From assembly GCF_902726565.1 (NCBI RefSeq), contig NZ_CACVAF010000001.1, positions 248,001-312,000 on the forward strand: 64,000 bases of DNA. Reading direction: 5' to 3'. Every line of letters begins with the position of its first letter. Positions within the stretch are counted from its first letter, which is position 1. Under the pieces are notes generated by a model, which saw nothing but the letters and a program-made list of their open reading frames with translations, was not told where the DNA came from and searched no databases. Positions 21,746-32,333 of this stretch are shown piece by piece. The position numbers were made by a program, and so were the translations under genes. The stretch is from Yersinia vastinensis. Lineage in GTDB: Bacteria; Pseudomonadota; Gammaproteobacteria; Enterobacterales; Enterobacteriaceae.

Positions 21746-22339
21746 TCAAGCTGCCGGACACGTAAAGTTTTCAGCCAGATGTTGGCGGTAGCGGCTGATA
21801 TCGCCTTCAATATCAGGCTGTTTAATCACGTCATTGCACATAAATGTTGGTAATGGTTCCATACCAAGGAACTGGTTTGCTTTATGGAAATGCAGATAAA
21901 CGCCATCAACACCCACGCCTTCGAAAAACTGATTTGGGTCAGTAAACGCTTCCAGAGGTGCATTCCAGGTCACTGAAAGCATATAGGTTTTCCCCTGAAT
22001 CAAACCACCAGAACCATAGCCTTTAGTGGCATCAGAGCGGGTACGTCCATCACTTTGATACAGGCGGCCATGGCCATAGGTGAAGACTTCATCGATATAT
22101 TTTTTCAAAACCCAAGGTTCACCCATCCACCAACCTGGCATTTGATAAATAACGGTATCGGCCCACAGATAATTTTCAATTTCACTTTCAATATCATAGC
22201 CTTGGTCAACGGTCGTTATTTTAACCTGATGACCATTTTCCCGCAAAAACTCGGCAGCTACATTAGTGAGAGTGAGATTTAGCGCCCCTTTAGAGTGCGC
22301 GAACTCTTTCATTGCGTTAATAATTAATATGTTACTCAT
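21746..22339 (-). CDS. mdaB: NADPH:quinone reductase MdaB (modulator of drug activity B)
   Basis: 197-residue flavodoxin-like FAD enzyme performing two-electron reduction of quinones with NADPH. The ATG at 22339 (MSNILIINAMKEFAHSKGAL) is chosen; the upstream extension falls in the promoter region. Family signatures are YQMPGWWMGEPWVLKKYIDE at about 85-104 and GYGSGGLIQGKTYMLSVTWN. First gene of mdaB-ygiN, and divergent from parC across 330 bases. Likely controlled by the nearby LysR protein (inference from position). Confidence 0.94.
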   Translation of the reverse strand: MSNILIINAMKEFAHSKGALNLTLTNVAAEFLRENGHQVKITTVDQGYDIESEIENYLWADTVIYQMPGWWMGEPWVLKKYIDEVFTYGHGRLYQSDGRTRSDATKGYGSGGLIQGKTYMLSVTWNAPLEAFTDPNQFFEGVGVDGVYLHFHKANQFLGMEPLPTFMCNDVIKQPDIEGDISRYRQHLAENFTCPAA

Positions 22340-22669
22340 TGATATAATCCTTTTGAAACGGGGACTTAATTCTGCCCAACCGGTAATGCTGAGTATGCTA
22401 ACGGTTTCGATACCAGAAAAAAATGCGCAATAATGCATAACACTGTTGCTCAATAAGCAACAAAAGAGGTGAATTTAAAATAATTTGCATCTTTTTTAGC
22501 TCAGTGAGCTAGAAATGAGTCCCACTCAGCATGAAAGATTGAGATTATCTGTGGGTTGTGACAGTCACCCCGCAGATGAGGTACTATCGCGGGCAGAAAT
22601 CGACAATGAACTTGCGGTGCTGATCTGGACCTACAGTGATTGCCACCAGAGTCTGAGGATAATTGAGTA
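22340..22669. other. Divergent mdaB-parC control region
   Basis: 330 bases carrying both promoters. A perfect inverted repeat tgttgct-caata-agcaaca lies at 22444-22462, about 105 bases upstream of mdaB. It is a candidate operator or short hairpin. Nothing else was recognised. Confidence 0.45.
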
Positions 22670-24949
22670 ATGAGTGATTTGACTCATGACGGTGCAGAAC
22701 GCTTACCGCTGCACACCTTTACTGAAAACGCCTATCTGAACTATTCCATGTACGTCATCATGGATCGGGCGTTGCCGTTCATCGGCGATGGTTTGAAACC
22801 GGTGCAACGGCGCATTGTCTACGCAATGTCCGAGCTGGGGCTGAACAATAGCGCAAAATTCAAAAAGTCTGCTCGTACCGTGGGTGACGTGTTGGGTAAA
22901 TATCACCCACACGGCGACAGTGCTTGTTATGAAGCCATGGTGTTGATGGCGCAGCCATTCTCTTATCGCTATCCACTTGTTGATGGGCAAGGGAACTGGG
23001 GGGCACCGGATGACCCTAAATCCTTTGCGGCGATGCGTTATACCGAATCTCGTTTATCCAAGTATGCAGAAGTATTGCTGGGAGAATTGGGGCAAGGCAC
23101 GGTTGATTGGGTACCGAACTTTGATGGCACCATGCAGGAGCCGAAGATGCTACCTGCGCGGCTACCGAACATTTTGCTCAATGGGACGACCGGCATTGCC
23201 GTAGGGATGGCAACCGATATTCCTCCGCATAATGTGCGTGAAATTGCACAAGCGGTGGTTGCACTTATTGATAAACCCGCAACTTCTCTTGATGAGTTGC
23301 TGGAGTTTGTACAAGGGCCGGATTTCCCGACAGAAGCAGAAATCATCACTCCGCGTGATGAAATTCGTAAAATTTACCAGAATGGCCGTGGCTCAGTACG
23401 GATGCGGGCATTGTGGAAGAAAGAAGATGGTAGCGCGGTCATCACCGCATTACCTCATCAGGTTTCGGGTGCCAAAGTGCTAGAGCAGATTGCTAGCCAA
23501 ATGCGCGCCAAGAAGTTGCCGATGGTTGAGGATTTAAGAGATGAATCTGACCATGAAAATCCTACGCGCTTGGTAATCGTTCCACGTACCAATCGCGTCG
23601 ATCTGGATCAAGTGATGAACCATCTGTTCGCAACCACTGATCTGGAAAGAAGTTACCGCATTAACATGAATATGATTGGTCTGGATCATCGCCCATCCGT
23701 GAAAGGGCTATTAGAGATTCTGACCGAATGGCTGGTATTCCGTCGTCAAACAGTCCGTAACCGACTGAATTACCGGTTAGAAAAAGTCCTCAAGCGGCTG
23801 CATATTTTAGAAGGTTTATTGATTGCCTTCCTGAATATCGATGAAGTTATTCATATCATCCGCACTGAAGATGAACCCAAGCCACTGCTGATGCAGCATT
23901 TTGCTATTTCTGAAACTCAGGCTGAAGCAATCCTCGAACTGAAACTCCGCCATTTAGCCAAATTAGAAGAGATGAAGATCCGTGGTGAACAGGATGAGTT
24001 GGCCAAAGAGCGTGATCAATTACAGGCGCTGTTGGCATCAGAACGTAAATTAAATACCCTGATTAAGAAAGAAATTCAGGCAGATGCCGCCGCTTTTGGT
24101 GATGATCGCCGCTCACCATTGACTGAGCGTGGTGAAGCCAAAGCCATGAGTGATCATGACATTGTCCCTTCTGAGCCAGTGACCATTGTGTTGTCTGAAA
24201 TGGGGTGGGTGCGCAGTGCCAAAGGCCATGATATTGATCCGACGGGCTTAAGTTATAAAGCAGGCGATAGCTTCCGTGCGGCTGCACGGGGCAAGAGCAA
24301 TCAGCCGGTGGTGTTTATTGACTCAACGGGCCGGAGCTACGCGCTAGACCCTCTAACTCTGCCATCGGCTCGTGGACAAGGGGAGCCACTGACGGGCAAA
24401 CTCACGCCACCGCCGGGGGCAACCATTGAACAGGTATTGATGGCACCAGACTCTCAGAAACTATTGATGGCATCAGATGCCGGCTATGGTTTTGTTTGTA
24501 CTTTCAATGATTTAGTTGCTAAAAACCGTGCCGGTAAGACGATGATTACCTTACCGGAAAATGCCAAAGTGCTACCGCCGTTAGAAATTTATGGTCCGGA
24601 TGACATGCTGTTATCCATCACTGCTGCTGGCCGTATGTTGATGTTCCCAGTTGCTGATTTACCTGAATTATCAAAAGGTAAGGGCAATAAGATAGTCTCG
24701 ATTCCAGCGGCAGATGCAGCAGCGGGCAAAGATCGCCTGGTATGGCTATTTGTCTTACCGCCTCAAACGTCAATTACACTTCACTTCGGTAAACGTAAGC
24801 TAACCTTACGACCAGAAGATTTGCAGAAGTTCCGTGCTGAACGTGGCCGAAAAGGTTCACCGTTACCGCGTGGGTTGCAACGTATTGATCGCGTTGATGT
24901 TGATGCACCACCAAGACCAACAGATAGTGAAGAGTCATCTTCAACGTAA
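22670..24949 (+). CDS. parC: DNA topoisomerase IV subunit A ParC
   Basis: DNA-cleaving subunit of topoisomerase IV; 759 residues. The quinolone-resistance region reads [20 protein letters not shown], and the catalytic tyrosine is in [15 protein letters not shown] at about residue 120. Ser/Glu at the positions associated with quinolone resistance (HGDSACYE) look wild type. The C-terminal half contains the beta-pinwheel repeats that recognise DNA topology. As in E. coli it precedes plsC. Confidence 0.97.
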   Translation: MSDLTHDGAERLPLHTFTENAYLNYSMYVIMDRALPFIGDGLKPVQRRIVYAMSELGLNNSAKFKKSARTVGDVLGKYHPHGDSACYEAMVLMAQPFSYRYPLVDGQGNWGAPDDPKSFAAMRYTESRLSKYAEVLLGELGQGTVDWVPNFDGTMQEPKMLPARLPNILLNGTTGIAVGMATDIPPHNVREIAQAVVALIDKPATSLDELLEFVQGPDFPTEAEIITPRDEIRKIYQNGRGSVRMRALWKKEDGSAVITALPHQVSGAKVLEQIASQMRAKKLPMVEDLRDESDHENPTRLVIVPRTNRVDLDQVMNHLFATTDLERSYRINMNMIGLDHRPSVKGLLEILTEWLVFRRQTVRNRLNYRLEKVLKRLHILEGLLIAFLNIDEVIHIIRTEDEPKPLLMQHFAISETQAEAILELKLRHLAKLEEMKIRGEQDELAKERDQLQALLASERKLNTLIKKEIQADAAAFGDDRRSPLTERGEAKAMSDHDIVPSEPVTIVLSEMGWVRSAKGHDIDPTGLSYKAGDSFRAAARGKSNQPVVFIDSTGRSYALDPLTLPSARGQGEPLTGKLTPPPGATIEQVLMAPDSQKLLMASDAGYGFVCTFNDLVAKNRAGKTMITLPENAKVLPPLEIYGPDDMLLSITAAGRMLMFPVADLPELSKGKGNKIVSIPAADAAAGKDRLVWLFVLPPQTSITLHFGKRKLTLRPEDLQKFRAERGRKGSPLPRGLQRIDRVDVDAPPRPTDSEESSST

Positions 24950-24979
24950 TGAGGACTGCGGCCCGTAAATGTAACAGAC

Positions 24980-25002
24980 AGCGCACGCAATTTGCGTGCG
25001 CT
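24980..25002 (+). terminator. Hairpin after parC
   Basis: Perfect 10-base stem agcgcacgca / tgcgtgcgct with a 3-base loop, 30 bases after the parC stop. There is no U-tract, so this is an attenuator or 3'-end hairpin rather than a strong terminator. Confidence 0.5.
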
Positions 25003-25102
25003 ATCGCGTAACATCATCATGGTAAGGAATCTGCGCGGTGTTTTGCCTGGAAGCCGTTATACTAGCGCCGGTTACGTGTATTTGAGTGTTTAAGAGGTTG
25101 TT

Positions 25103-25843
25103 ATGCTATTAATTTTGCGCACTGTGGTGGCTGTTTTATATTGTTTTCTCGTGTGTGTGTTTGGCTCTATTTATTGCCTGTTTCGTCCACGAAACCCGCG
25201 TAATCTCGCAACGTTCGCCCATCTATTTGGCCGGATGTCGGTATTGTTTGGGATTACAGTTGAACAGCGCATTCCCCCAGAAGCGGCGAATTACGGTACG
25301 TGCATTTACATCGCTAACCACCAGAATAATTACGATATGGTCACGATGTCGAATGTGGTTCAGTCTGGCACTGTTACGGTGGGCAAAAAGAGCTTGCTGT
25401 GGATACCTTTATTCGGCCCATTATATTGGCTAACTGGTAACCTGCTGATTGATCGTGATAATCGTGCCAAGGCGCATGGCACTATTGCTCAAGTGGTAGA
25501 GCAGGTACAAAAAAGAAATATCTCCATCTGGATGTTCCCAGAAGGCACGCGCAGCCGTGGTCGTGGTTTACTGCCGTTTAAAACGGGGGCTTTCCATGCC
25601 GCGATCGCCGCCGGCGTACCCATTGTGCCAATCTGTGTTTCCAGTACCAACAACATCAACTTAAACCGTTGGTCGAATGGTAAAGTCATTGTAGAAATCA
25701 TGCCGCCAGTGGATACCACAGGGTATGGCAAAGATCGCGTTCGGGAGTTGTCAGAGCATTGCCGCAATTTGATGCTGGCTAAAATTGAGCAACTCGATGC
25801 GGAAATTGCCCAAGAGGCGCAGCAGACCGCAACTGAAAAATAA
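25103..25843 (+). CDS. plsC: 1-acyl-sn-glycerol-3-phosphate acyltransferase PlsC
   Basis: Inner-membrane enzyme adding the second acyl chain to make phosphatidic acid. 246 residues with an N-terminal membrane segment. Acyltransferase motif I is NHQNNYD (the HX4D catalytic pair), motif III FPEGTRSRGRGLLPFKTGAF, and motif IV VPIVPICVS. An aagaggttgtt ribosome site precedes the ATG. It sits between parC and ftsP, as in E. coli. Confidence 0.96.
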   Translation: MLLILRTVVAVLYCFLVCVFGSIYCLFRPRNPRNLATFAHLFGRMSVLFGITVEQRIPPEAANYGTCIYIANHQNNYDMVTMSNVVQSGTVTVGKKSLLWIPLFGPLYWLTGNLLIDRDNRAKAHGTIAQVVEQVQKRNISIWMFPEGTRSRGRGLLPFKTGAFHAAIAAGVPIVPICVSSTNNINLNRWSNGKVIVEIMPPVDTTGYGKDRVRELSEHCRNLMLAKIEQLDAEIAQEAQQTATEK

Positions 25844-26013
25844 TCTATTCGCGTCAACAGGCCTGTTACTCTGCGCGAGTTATATGGTTTGAAGTCAATA
25901 TTTGGATTTTCATTTAAACGACTCTGGTCGTGAGCGTTTTGCCGTCCTTCAGCGTTATTCGCAGTCAGGCAAAATTTTGCAGTAAGTTTGATTGTGGTTT
26001 TCACGGAGAAGAT

Positions 26014-27441
26014 ATGTCACTCAGTCGTCGCCAGTTCATTCAGGCTGCGGGTTTAGCGCTAGGCGCAGGCTCGTTGCCGTTGAGGGCACAGGCTAATAGT
26101 ACCCAACAACCCTCTTTACCTATTCCACCCTTACTGGAGTCGCGTCGTGGTCAACCGCTATTCTTGACCTTACAACGGGCACATTGGGCATTCAGTGGCA
26201 GGCAGAAAGCCGCTGTATGGGGTATCAATGGTATGTATCTGGGGCCGACAGTTCGGGTTTTCAGCGGTGATGACGTCAAGCTCATTTACAGCAACCGTTT
26301 GACTGAACCGGTATCAATGACAGTCAGTGGGTTGCAAATCCCCGGCACTTTAATGGGGGGAGCTGCACGCATGATTTCCCCCGGTATTGATTGGTCACCG
26401 GTCTTGCCCATACGCCAACCCGCCGCCACCTGTTGGTATCATGCCAATACTCCAAACCGCATGGCACCCCATGTCTATAATGGGTTGGCCGGGATGTGGC
26501 TGGTGGAAGATGAAGTTAGCAAGGCGATGCCGCTACCGAGCCACTACGGCGTGGATGATTTCCCGATCATTATTCAAGATAAACGGCTGGATAATTTTGG
26601 TGTCCCAGAATATGACCCGCCTGCCAAAGGGGGTTTTGTCGGGGATACATTGCTGGTTAACGGCGTACAAAGCCCATTTGTTGAAGTTTCTCGTGGTTGG
26701 GTGCGGTTACGTTTATTGAATGCTTCAAATTCCCGTCGTTACACCTTGCAGTTAAGTGATGGCCGCCCACTGCATGTCATTGCCAGCGATCAGGGTTTTC
26801 TGCCAGCACCTGTTGCAGTACAGCAACTCTCATTAGCACCGGGTGAGCGGCGTGAAGTGGTGATTGATATGTCACAGGGGAGTGAAGTGTCCATTACAGC
26901 GGGTGAATCTGCCGGGATTATGGACCGCTTGCGTGGATTATTTGAGCCATCAAGTATTTTGATTTCTACTCTGGTGCTGACATTAAAACCAACGGGTTTA
27001 TTACCATTGGTCACCGACAATCTGCCAATGCGTTTGTTATCTGATCAGATTTTGGATGGCAGTGTGGTGCGTTCTCGCGAATTCCGTCTGGGGGATGATT
27101 TACCGGGGATTAATGGTGTTATTTGGGATATGAGCCGCGTGGATGCCCAAGCACAACAAGGTACTTGGGAACGCTGGACCTTGCATGCCGATATGCCACA
27201 AGCTTTCCATATTCAGGGGGTTTCATTCTTGGTGAAGAATGTAAATGGCGCACCAGCAATGGCGGAGGACCGTGGTTGGAAAGATACGGTCTGGGTTGAT
27301 GGCGACGTGGAGTTGTTGGTGTATTTCAATCAAGTTTCTTCCGAACATTTCCCATTCTTGTTCTACAGCCAGACCCTTGAAATGGCCGATCGCGGCTCTG
27401 CGGGGCAGTTGGTGACGCAGGCAGCACCGATGGTTGGTTAA
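26014..27441 (+). CDS. ftsP: Cell division protein FtsP (SufI)
   Basis: Periplasmic multicopper-oxidase-fold protein that protects the divisome under stress but binds no copper. The ATG at 26014 gives MSLSRRQFIQAAGLALGAG, a classical twin-arginine signal (SRRQFI), after a cggagaa ribosome site. 28 upstream in-frame codons are rejected because they would bury the Tat signal. 475 residues. Cupredoxin-like domains are recognisable (WGINGMYLGPTVRVFSGDDV, MAPHVYNGLAGMWLVED), and the usual His copper ligands are missing, as in the family. Confidence 0.95.
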   Translation: MSLSRRQFIQAAGLALGAGSLPLRAQANSTQQPSLPIPPLLESRRGQPLFLTLQRAHWAFSGRQKAAVWGINGMYLGPTVRVFSGDDVKLIYSNRLTEPVSMTVSGLQIPGTLMGGAARMISPGIDWSPVLPIRQPAATCWYHANTPNRMAPHVYNGLAGMWLVEDEVSKAMPLPSHYGVDDFPIIIQDKRLDNFGVPEYDPPAKGGFVGDTLLVNGVQSPFVEVSRGWVRLRLLNASNSRRYTLQLSDGRPLHVIASDQGFLPAPVAVQQLSLAPGERREVVIDMSQGSEVSITAGESAGIMDRLRGLFEPSSILISTLVLTLKPTGLLPLVTDNLPMRLLSDQILDGSVVRSREFRLGDDLPGINGVIWDMSRVDAQAQQGTWERWTLHADMPQAFHIQGVSFLVKNVNGAPAMAEDRGWKDTVWVDGDVELLVYFNQVSSEHFPFLFYSQTLEMADRGSAGQLVTQAAPMVG

Positions 27442-27470
27442 GGTTTGGGTGGGCGCGTTTAGTGATTGTT

Positions 27471-27510
27471 TTTCACTGCCCTCAACTATATCTGGTTGGG
27501 GGCAGTGAAA
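27471..27510 (+). terminator. Long hairpin after ftsP
   Basis: Inverted repeat tttcactgcc / ggcagtgaaa, extended inward by ctcaac/gttggg, 29 bases after the ftsP stop. It is followed by ctttagc. Strong stem, weak U-tract; probable terminator. Confidence 0.65.
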
Positions 27511-27693
27511 CTTTAGCAACCGAATGAAATCACCAAACGAATATCAACCAAACCGACACACACTGTTCACCTGAATCCCGCATTCAAAACAGATATCCTT
27601 CCTCTTTCCATGGATAAATGCGTATAATCGCCGCCCGGTGATGATTTCTTAACCCGAACCACCTCAACTTTCCCCAATTCAAAGAGTGTTGCC

Positions 27694-29967
27694 ATGAGTA
27701 CCAGCCTGATCCAGCCAGAGCGTGACCTGTTTTCTTATCAGCCTTATTGGGCTGAATGCTATGGCACTGCGCCATTTTTACCGATGTCTCGCGAAGAAAT
27801 GGACATATTAGGCTGGGATAGCTGTGACATTATTGTCATCACTGGTGATGCCTACGTAGACCACCCAAGTTTTGGTATGGCGATTATCGGCCGCATGTTG
27901 GAGGCTCAGGGCTTTCGCGTGGGGATTATTGCCCAGCCAGATTGGACGAATAAAAATGATTTTATGCGGTTGGGTGAGCCAAATCTGTTCTTCGGGGTCA
28001 CTGCGGGCAATATGGACTCAATGATCAACCGCTATACCGCTGACCGTAAGTTGCGCCATGACGATGCTTATACGCCGGATAACCAAAGTGGTAAACGGCC
28101 AGACCGTGCCACCTTGGTGTATAGCCAACGCTGTAAAGAAGCTTATAGCCATGTGCCGGTATTGCTCGGCGGAATTGAAGCGAGTTTACGCCGCATCGCT
28201 CATTATGATTATTGGTCAGATACCGTGCGTCGCTCGGTGATTGTGGATGCGAAAGCTGACATGCTGGTGTATGGCAACGGTGAGCGGCCGTTGGTTGAAG
28301 TGGCACACCGTTTAGCTAATGGTGAGAAAATTGCTGATATTCAGGATGTGCGTAATACCGTTGTGATGCGAAAAACGGCATTGCCGGGCTGGAGTGGTGT
28401 GGATTCAACGCGTCTGGATAAACCGGGCCGTATTGAAGCTATCCCCAATCCTTATGGTGAAGACTTGCCGTGTGCTACGGACACCGTGCCTGAGCCGGAG
28501 GCCAAGCCTGTTACCGTGCGGGCTGCCAAACCAAAGCCATGGGAAAAAACCTACGTCTTGCTGCCATCTTATGAAAAAGTGAAAGCAGACAAAGTGTTAT
28601 ATGCCCATACATCACGGATTTTGCACCATGAAACTAACCCTGGCTGTGCACGGGCTTTGATGCAAAAACACGGTGATCGCTACATTTGGATCAACCCGCC
28701 GGCGATCCCATTGAGCACCGAAGAGATGGATAGCGTCTTCGCGCTTCCTTATCAGCGTGTACCACATCCATCCTATGGTAAATCACCGATTCCAGCCTAC
28801 GACATGATTCGCTTCTCCATCAATATCATGCGTGGCTGCTATGGTGGCTGCTCATTCTGTTCGATTACTGAACACGAAGGGCGCATTATTCAGAGCCGTT
28901 CTGAAGATTCTATTATTCGCGAGATTGAAGAAATTCGCGATAAAGTCCCCGGATTTACCGGTATTATTTCCGATCTTGGTGGCCCAACGGCCAACATGTA
29001 TATGCTGCGTTGTCAGTCGCCTCGAGCCGAGCAAACCTGTCGTCGCGCCTCTTGTGTCTATCCTGAAATTTGCCCGCATATGGACACCAACCATCAGCCG
29101 ACTATCTCGTTGTATCGGCGCGCGCGTGATTTGAAAGGGATTAAAAAAATCCTGATTGCATCCGGTGTTCGCTATGATCTGGCGGTTGAAGATCCGCGTT
29201 ATATCAAAGAATTAGCCAGTCATCATGTGGGGGGTTATTTAAAAATAGCACCAGAGCATACTGAGGAAGGGCCACTTTCTAAAATGATGAAGCCGGGGAT
29301 GGGGAGCTACCAGCGCTTTAAAGAGCTGTTTGACACCTATTCCAAACAGGCCGGTAAAGAGCAATATCTGATTCCGTATTTCATCTCCGCTCATCCTGGG
29401 ACTGAAGACAAAGATATGGTCAATTTAGCTCTTTGGCTGAAAAAAAACCGCTTCCGTCTGGATCAGGTACAGAATTTCTACCCCTCTCCTCTGGCGAACT
29501 CCACCACCATGTATTACACCGGCAAGAATCCGCTGGGGAAAGTGGATTATAAGAGTGAGGATGTGGTGGTTCCGAAAGGTGATCGTCAGCGACGGTTGCA
29601 TAAAGCATTGCTGCGCTACCATGATCCGGCTAACTGGCCAATGATTCGTACAGCATTGGAAGACATGGGGCTACAACATTTGATTGGTAGTCGCCGCGAA
29701 TGCTTGGTTCCCGCTCCGACGCTGGAAGAACAACGTGAAGCACGCCGAGCGTATCGTCAGCATACTCCAGCGCTGACCAAACATACCTCCATCACGCGCC
29801 AACGTCAGCCGAGTAGCCGCGCAAATGCAGCACCGACAGGTAAAAAATCGCAGGCAACCCATAGCGTGCCTGCGGCTAAATCGTCAGGTACAAACAAAAC
29901 CGGCGCAAACAGAGCGCCGGTCAATAAGGCAGCGGGTGCTGCCAGAGGGAAAGCTAAACACCATTAA
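27694..29967 (+). CDS. ygiQ: YgiQ family radical SAM protein
   Basis: 757-residue UPF0313 protein of unknown reaction. An N-terminal B12-binding-like domain is followed by a radical SAM core with the cluster-binding CxxxCxxC in [19 protein letters not shown] (about residues 379-397), then extra cysteines ([20 protein letters not shown]) that could hold a second cluster. The last ~65 residues are a low-complexity Lys/Ala/Ser tail. Substrate unknown. Its stop is 6 bases from the dkgA stop on the other strand. Confidence 0.94.
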   Translation: MSTSLIQPERDLFSYQPYWAECYGTAPFLPMSREEMDILGWDSCDIIVITGDAYVDHPSFGMAIIGRMLEAQGFRVGIIAQPDWTNKNDFMRLGEPNLFFGVTAGNMDSMINRYTADRKLRHDDAYTPDNQSGKRPDRATLVYSQRCKEAYSHVPVLLGGIEASLRRIAHYDYWSDTVRRSVIVDAKADMLVYGNGERPLVEVAHRLANGEKIADIQDVRNTVVMRKTALPGWSGVDSTRLDKPGRIEAIPNPYGEDLPCATDTVPEPEAKPVTVRAAKPKPWEKTYVLLPSYEKVKADKVLYAHTSRILHHETNPGCARALMQKHGDRYIWINPPAIPLSTEEMDSVFALPYQRVPHPSYGKSPIPAYDMIRFSINIMRGCYGGCSFCSITEHEGRIIQSRSEDSIIREIEEIRDKVPGFTGIISDLGGPTANMYMLRCQSPRAEQTCRRASCVYPEICPHMDTNHQPTISLYRRARDLKGIKKILIASGVRYDLAVEDPRYIKELASHHVGGYLKIAPEHTEEGPLSKMMKPGMGSYQRFKELFDTYSKQAGKEQYLIPYFISAHPGTEDKDMVNLALWLKKNRFRLDQVQNFYPSPLANSTTMYYTGKNPLGKVDYKSEDVVVPKGDRQRRLHKALLRYHDPANWPMIRTALEDMGLQHLIGSRRECLVPAPTLEEQREARRAYRQHTPALTKHTSITRQRQPSSRANAAPTGKKSQATHSVPAAKSSGTNKTGANRAPVNKAAGAARGKAKHH

Positions 29968-29973
29968 GTTGGC

Positions 29974-30807
29974 TTAGCTGTCAGACCCGAAAACATCCGG
30001 GTCTGGCCCTAGGCGTTTGCCACAATCCAACTTCGAAATTGCCGTCATTTCATCTTTGTGCAATTTAAAATCAAAGACTTCGAAGTTTTCTCTGATTCGG
30101 GCTGGTGTTACTGATTTCGGGATAACAATCAGCCCACTATCCAGATGCCAACGGATGACAATCTGTGCCGGTGTTTTGTTGTACTTTTGCGCTAATTGAC
30201 GAATGACATCCTGATCAAACACGCCATTACCCCCTTGTGCCAGCGGGCTCCAGGATTCAGTCGCAATATGATGTGTAGCATTCCAAGCATGAATCTGGCG
30301 CTGCTGTAGCAGCGGGTGTAGCTCAATTTGATTGACGGTAGGGGCAATGCCTGTTTCATCAATGAGCCGTTGCAGATGAGGGATCGTGAAGTTACAAACC
30401 CCGACACTGCGGATCAAACCTTCTTCTTTCAACGCAATCAATTCGCGCCAAGCGCTAACATAGCGATCCTGAGTCGGATCTGGCCAATGGATTAAATAGA
30501 GATCCACATAGTCGAGCTGAAGTTTTTCCAGACTCTCTTCCAGTGCTTGTTTTGGGTTGCGTTGACTGTCATTCCACAATTTAGTGGTAATGAAGACGTC
30601 ATCACGGGGAAGGTTAGCGGTTTTCAGTGCCTGACCCACCCCCTCTTCATTTTTATAAATTGCCGCAGTATCGATTGATCGATAGCCAACCTCCAGCGCT
30701 TTGCTGACAGCAAGTTGTGTCTCTTCAATACTTGCTTGCCAAACGCCAAGGCCGAGTTGTGGCATCAAATTTCCATCGTGGAGTTTGATAATGGGTTGCG
30801 TTGCCAT
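29974..30807 (-). CDS. dkgA: 2,5-diketo-D-gluconic acid reductase A (aldo-keto reductase DkgA)
   Basis: NADPH-dependent aldo-keto reductase acting on 2,5-diketogluconate, methylglyoxal and beta-keto esters; 277 residues from the ATG at 30807 (MATQPIIKLHDGNLMPQLGL), preceded by aaggaga. AKR signatures: GYRSIDTAAIYKNEEGVG (catalytic Asp and Tyr), TTKLWN (Lys) and VDLYLIHWPDP (His), then IPKSVTPARIRENFEVFDF for cofactor binding. The last codons contain a hairpin (cagacccg/cgggtctg, 29982-30005) that may terminate ygiQ. Downstream of yqhD as in E. coli. Confidence 0.95.
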   Translation of the reverse strand: MATQPIIKLHDGNLMPQLGLGVWQASIEETQLAVSKALEVGYRSIDTAAIYKNEEGVGQALKTANLPRDDVFITTKLWNDSQRNPKQALEESLEKLQLDYVDLYLIHWPDPTQDRYVSAWRELIALKEEGLIRSVGVCNFTIPHLQRLIDETGIAPTVNQIELHPLLQQRQIHAWNATHHIATESWSPLAQGGNGVFDQDVIRQLAQKYNKTPAQIVIRWHLDSGLIVIPKSVTPARIRENFEVFDFKLHKDEMTAISKLDCGKRLGPDPDVFGSDS

Positions 30808-30855
30808 GTTTATCTCCTTAGCTTCATACCTTTTTCTTGGCATTACAGAGGGTTA

Positions 30856-30890
30856 ACTGCCCACCTGCAATGCCAATAATTTCGGTATAG
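30856..30890. repeat. Possible ERIC right-end remnant
   Basis: The string gcccacctgcaatgccaata followed by atttcggtatag resembles the terminal third of the ERIC copies at 605-731 and 7649-7775. The rest of the element is missing. It lies between yqhD and dkgA. Confidence 0.35.
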
Positions 30891-30964
30891 ATTTGGACTG
30901 TATCAGCCAACTTTTGCGATGCTGTAAGTTGATGATGTAAGTTTAGTCTCGACAGCTCAATTTG

Positions 30965-32122
30965 TTAGACCGCGGCTTCGTAGATACGTTTGCTGTCGGC
31001 TAAAGTGATATCGCCATGTTCACCCAGCGCTGTCATGCCGTGCTCTTCCAGTTTTTTGATAAGATCCGGAATTGAACTACCGTCCAGTTTGTAGGCTGAC
31101 AGGCGAGTTGCAACACCCATTTCCTCAAAGAAATGACGAGTTGCGTCAATGGCAGCATCAATACGTTGGTCTTCAGTACCTTCACGTAAGCCCCAGACGC
31201 GCTCAGCATATTGCAGTAATTTAGCGCGTTTTTGCTGTTTCTTGGCGACCAGCAGGGCAGGCAATACCACTGCCAATGTTTGTGCGTGATCCAACCCATG
31301 ACGTGCTGTCAGTTCATGCCCCAGCATATGGGTTGCCCAGTCTTGTGGCACACCAGCACCAATCAGGCCGTTTAATGCCATAGTGGCGCTCCACATGATA
31401 TTGGCGCGGACATTGTAATTTTTTGGATCTTTCAGCGCTTTCGGGCCGTCTTCAATCAGTGTTAACAACAGGCCTTCAGCAAAGCGATCTTGTACTTTTG
31501 CATCCACCGGATAGGTCAGATACTGCTCAATAGTATGAACGAATGCATCGACCACACCATTAGCCACTTGGCGCGGTGGCAAGGTATAGGTCACTTCTGG
31601 ATCCAGCACTGCGAACAGTGGTTGTACGTATGGAGAGAAGAAATGTTGTTTATCACCGGTGCTACGGCGGCTGATAACCGCACCATTGTTAGCTTCAGAG
31701 CCGGTGGCCGGTAAGGTCAGCACAGAACCCATCGGGAGGGCTTCGGTAATATCGCGCCCCATTGTTTCCAAAATATGCCATGGATCTTGTGGATAATTGA
31801 CGCCAGCTGCGATGAATTTGGTGCCATCCAATACTGAACCGCCACCGACAGCGAGCAGGAAGGTGATTTTTTCTTTACGGCAAACCTCAATGGCTTTCAT
31901 TAGCGTTTCGTAGGTAGGGTTTGGCTCAATGCCTCCAAACTCAAGGAAATCAAAACCTTCAAGTGCTTTATGAACTTGATCCAGCACACCATTTTGTTTG
32001 ATGCTGCCGCCACCATAAGTAATTAAAATACGTGCATCAGCAGGAATTTCTTTATTCAACTGCGCTATCTGACCAGTACCAAACAGGATTTTAGTTGGGG
32101 TATGAAGGGTGAAATTTTGCAT
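30965..32122 (-). CDS. yqhD: NADPH-dependent aldehyde reductase YqhD
   Basis: Iron-type alcohol dehydrogenase family enzyme, 385 residues, detoxifying short aldehydes from lipid peroxidation and glyoxals. NADPH-binding GGGS loops are ITYGGGSIKQNG (about 35-46) and LAVGGGSVLDGTKFIAAG (about 90-107). Metal ligands lie in VVDAFVHTIEQYL and MLGHELTARHGLDHAQ. Divergent from its activator yqhC. Together with dkgA it forms the aldehyde-response unit. Confidence 0.95.
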   Translation of the reverse strand: MQNFTLHTPTKILFGTGQIAQLNKEIPADARILITYGGGSIKQNGVLDQVHKALEGFDFLEFGGIEPNPTYETLMKAIEVCRKEKITFLLAVGGGSVLDGTKFIAAGVNYPQDPWHILETMGRDITEALPMGSVLTLPATGSEANNGAVISRRSTGDKQHFFSPYVQPLFAVLDPEVTYTLPPRQVANGVVDAFVHTIEQYLTYPVDAKVQDRFAEGLLLTLIEDGPKALKDPKNYNVRANIMWSATMALNGLIGAGVPQDWATHMLGHELTARHGLDHAQTLAVVLPALLVAKKQQKRAKLLQYAERVWGLREGTEDQRIDAAIDATRHFFEEMGVATRLSAYKLDGSSIPDLIKKLEEHGMTALGEHGDITLADSKRIYEAAV

Positions 32123-32333
32123 GATAATTTGTCTTCCAGCTTAAAGGGATGAATAAACAGCAATAACTGCACTGTTAATTTTATTGGTAGTCATTGTCGG
32201 TAACCTGATGGGATACCTCAATGCACATTTCTGCCTAGCTCTTGCCTATTTCTCCAAATCACTGTAGAAAAAAACCAAAATATTGCACAATTTATGTCAG
32301 ATTGTTTTAGATAACAGAAGCAGGTGAAGCACC

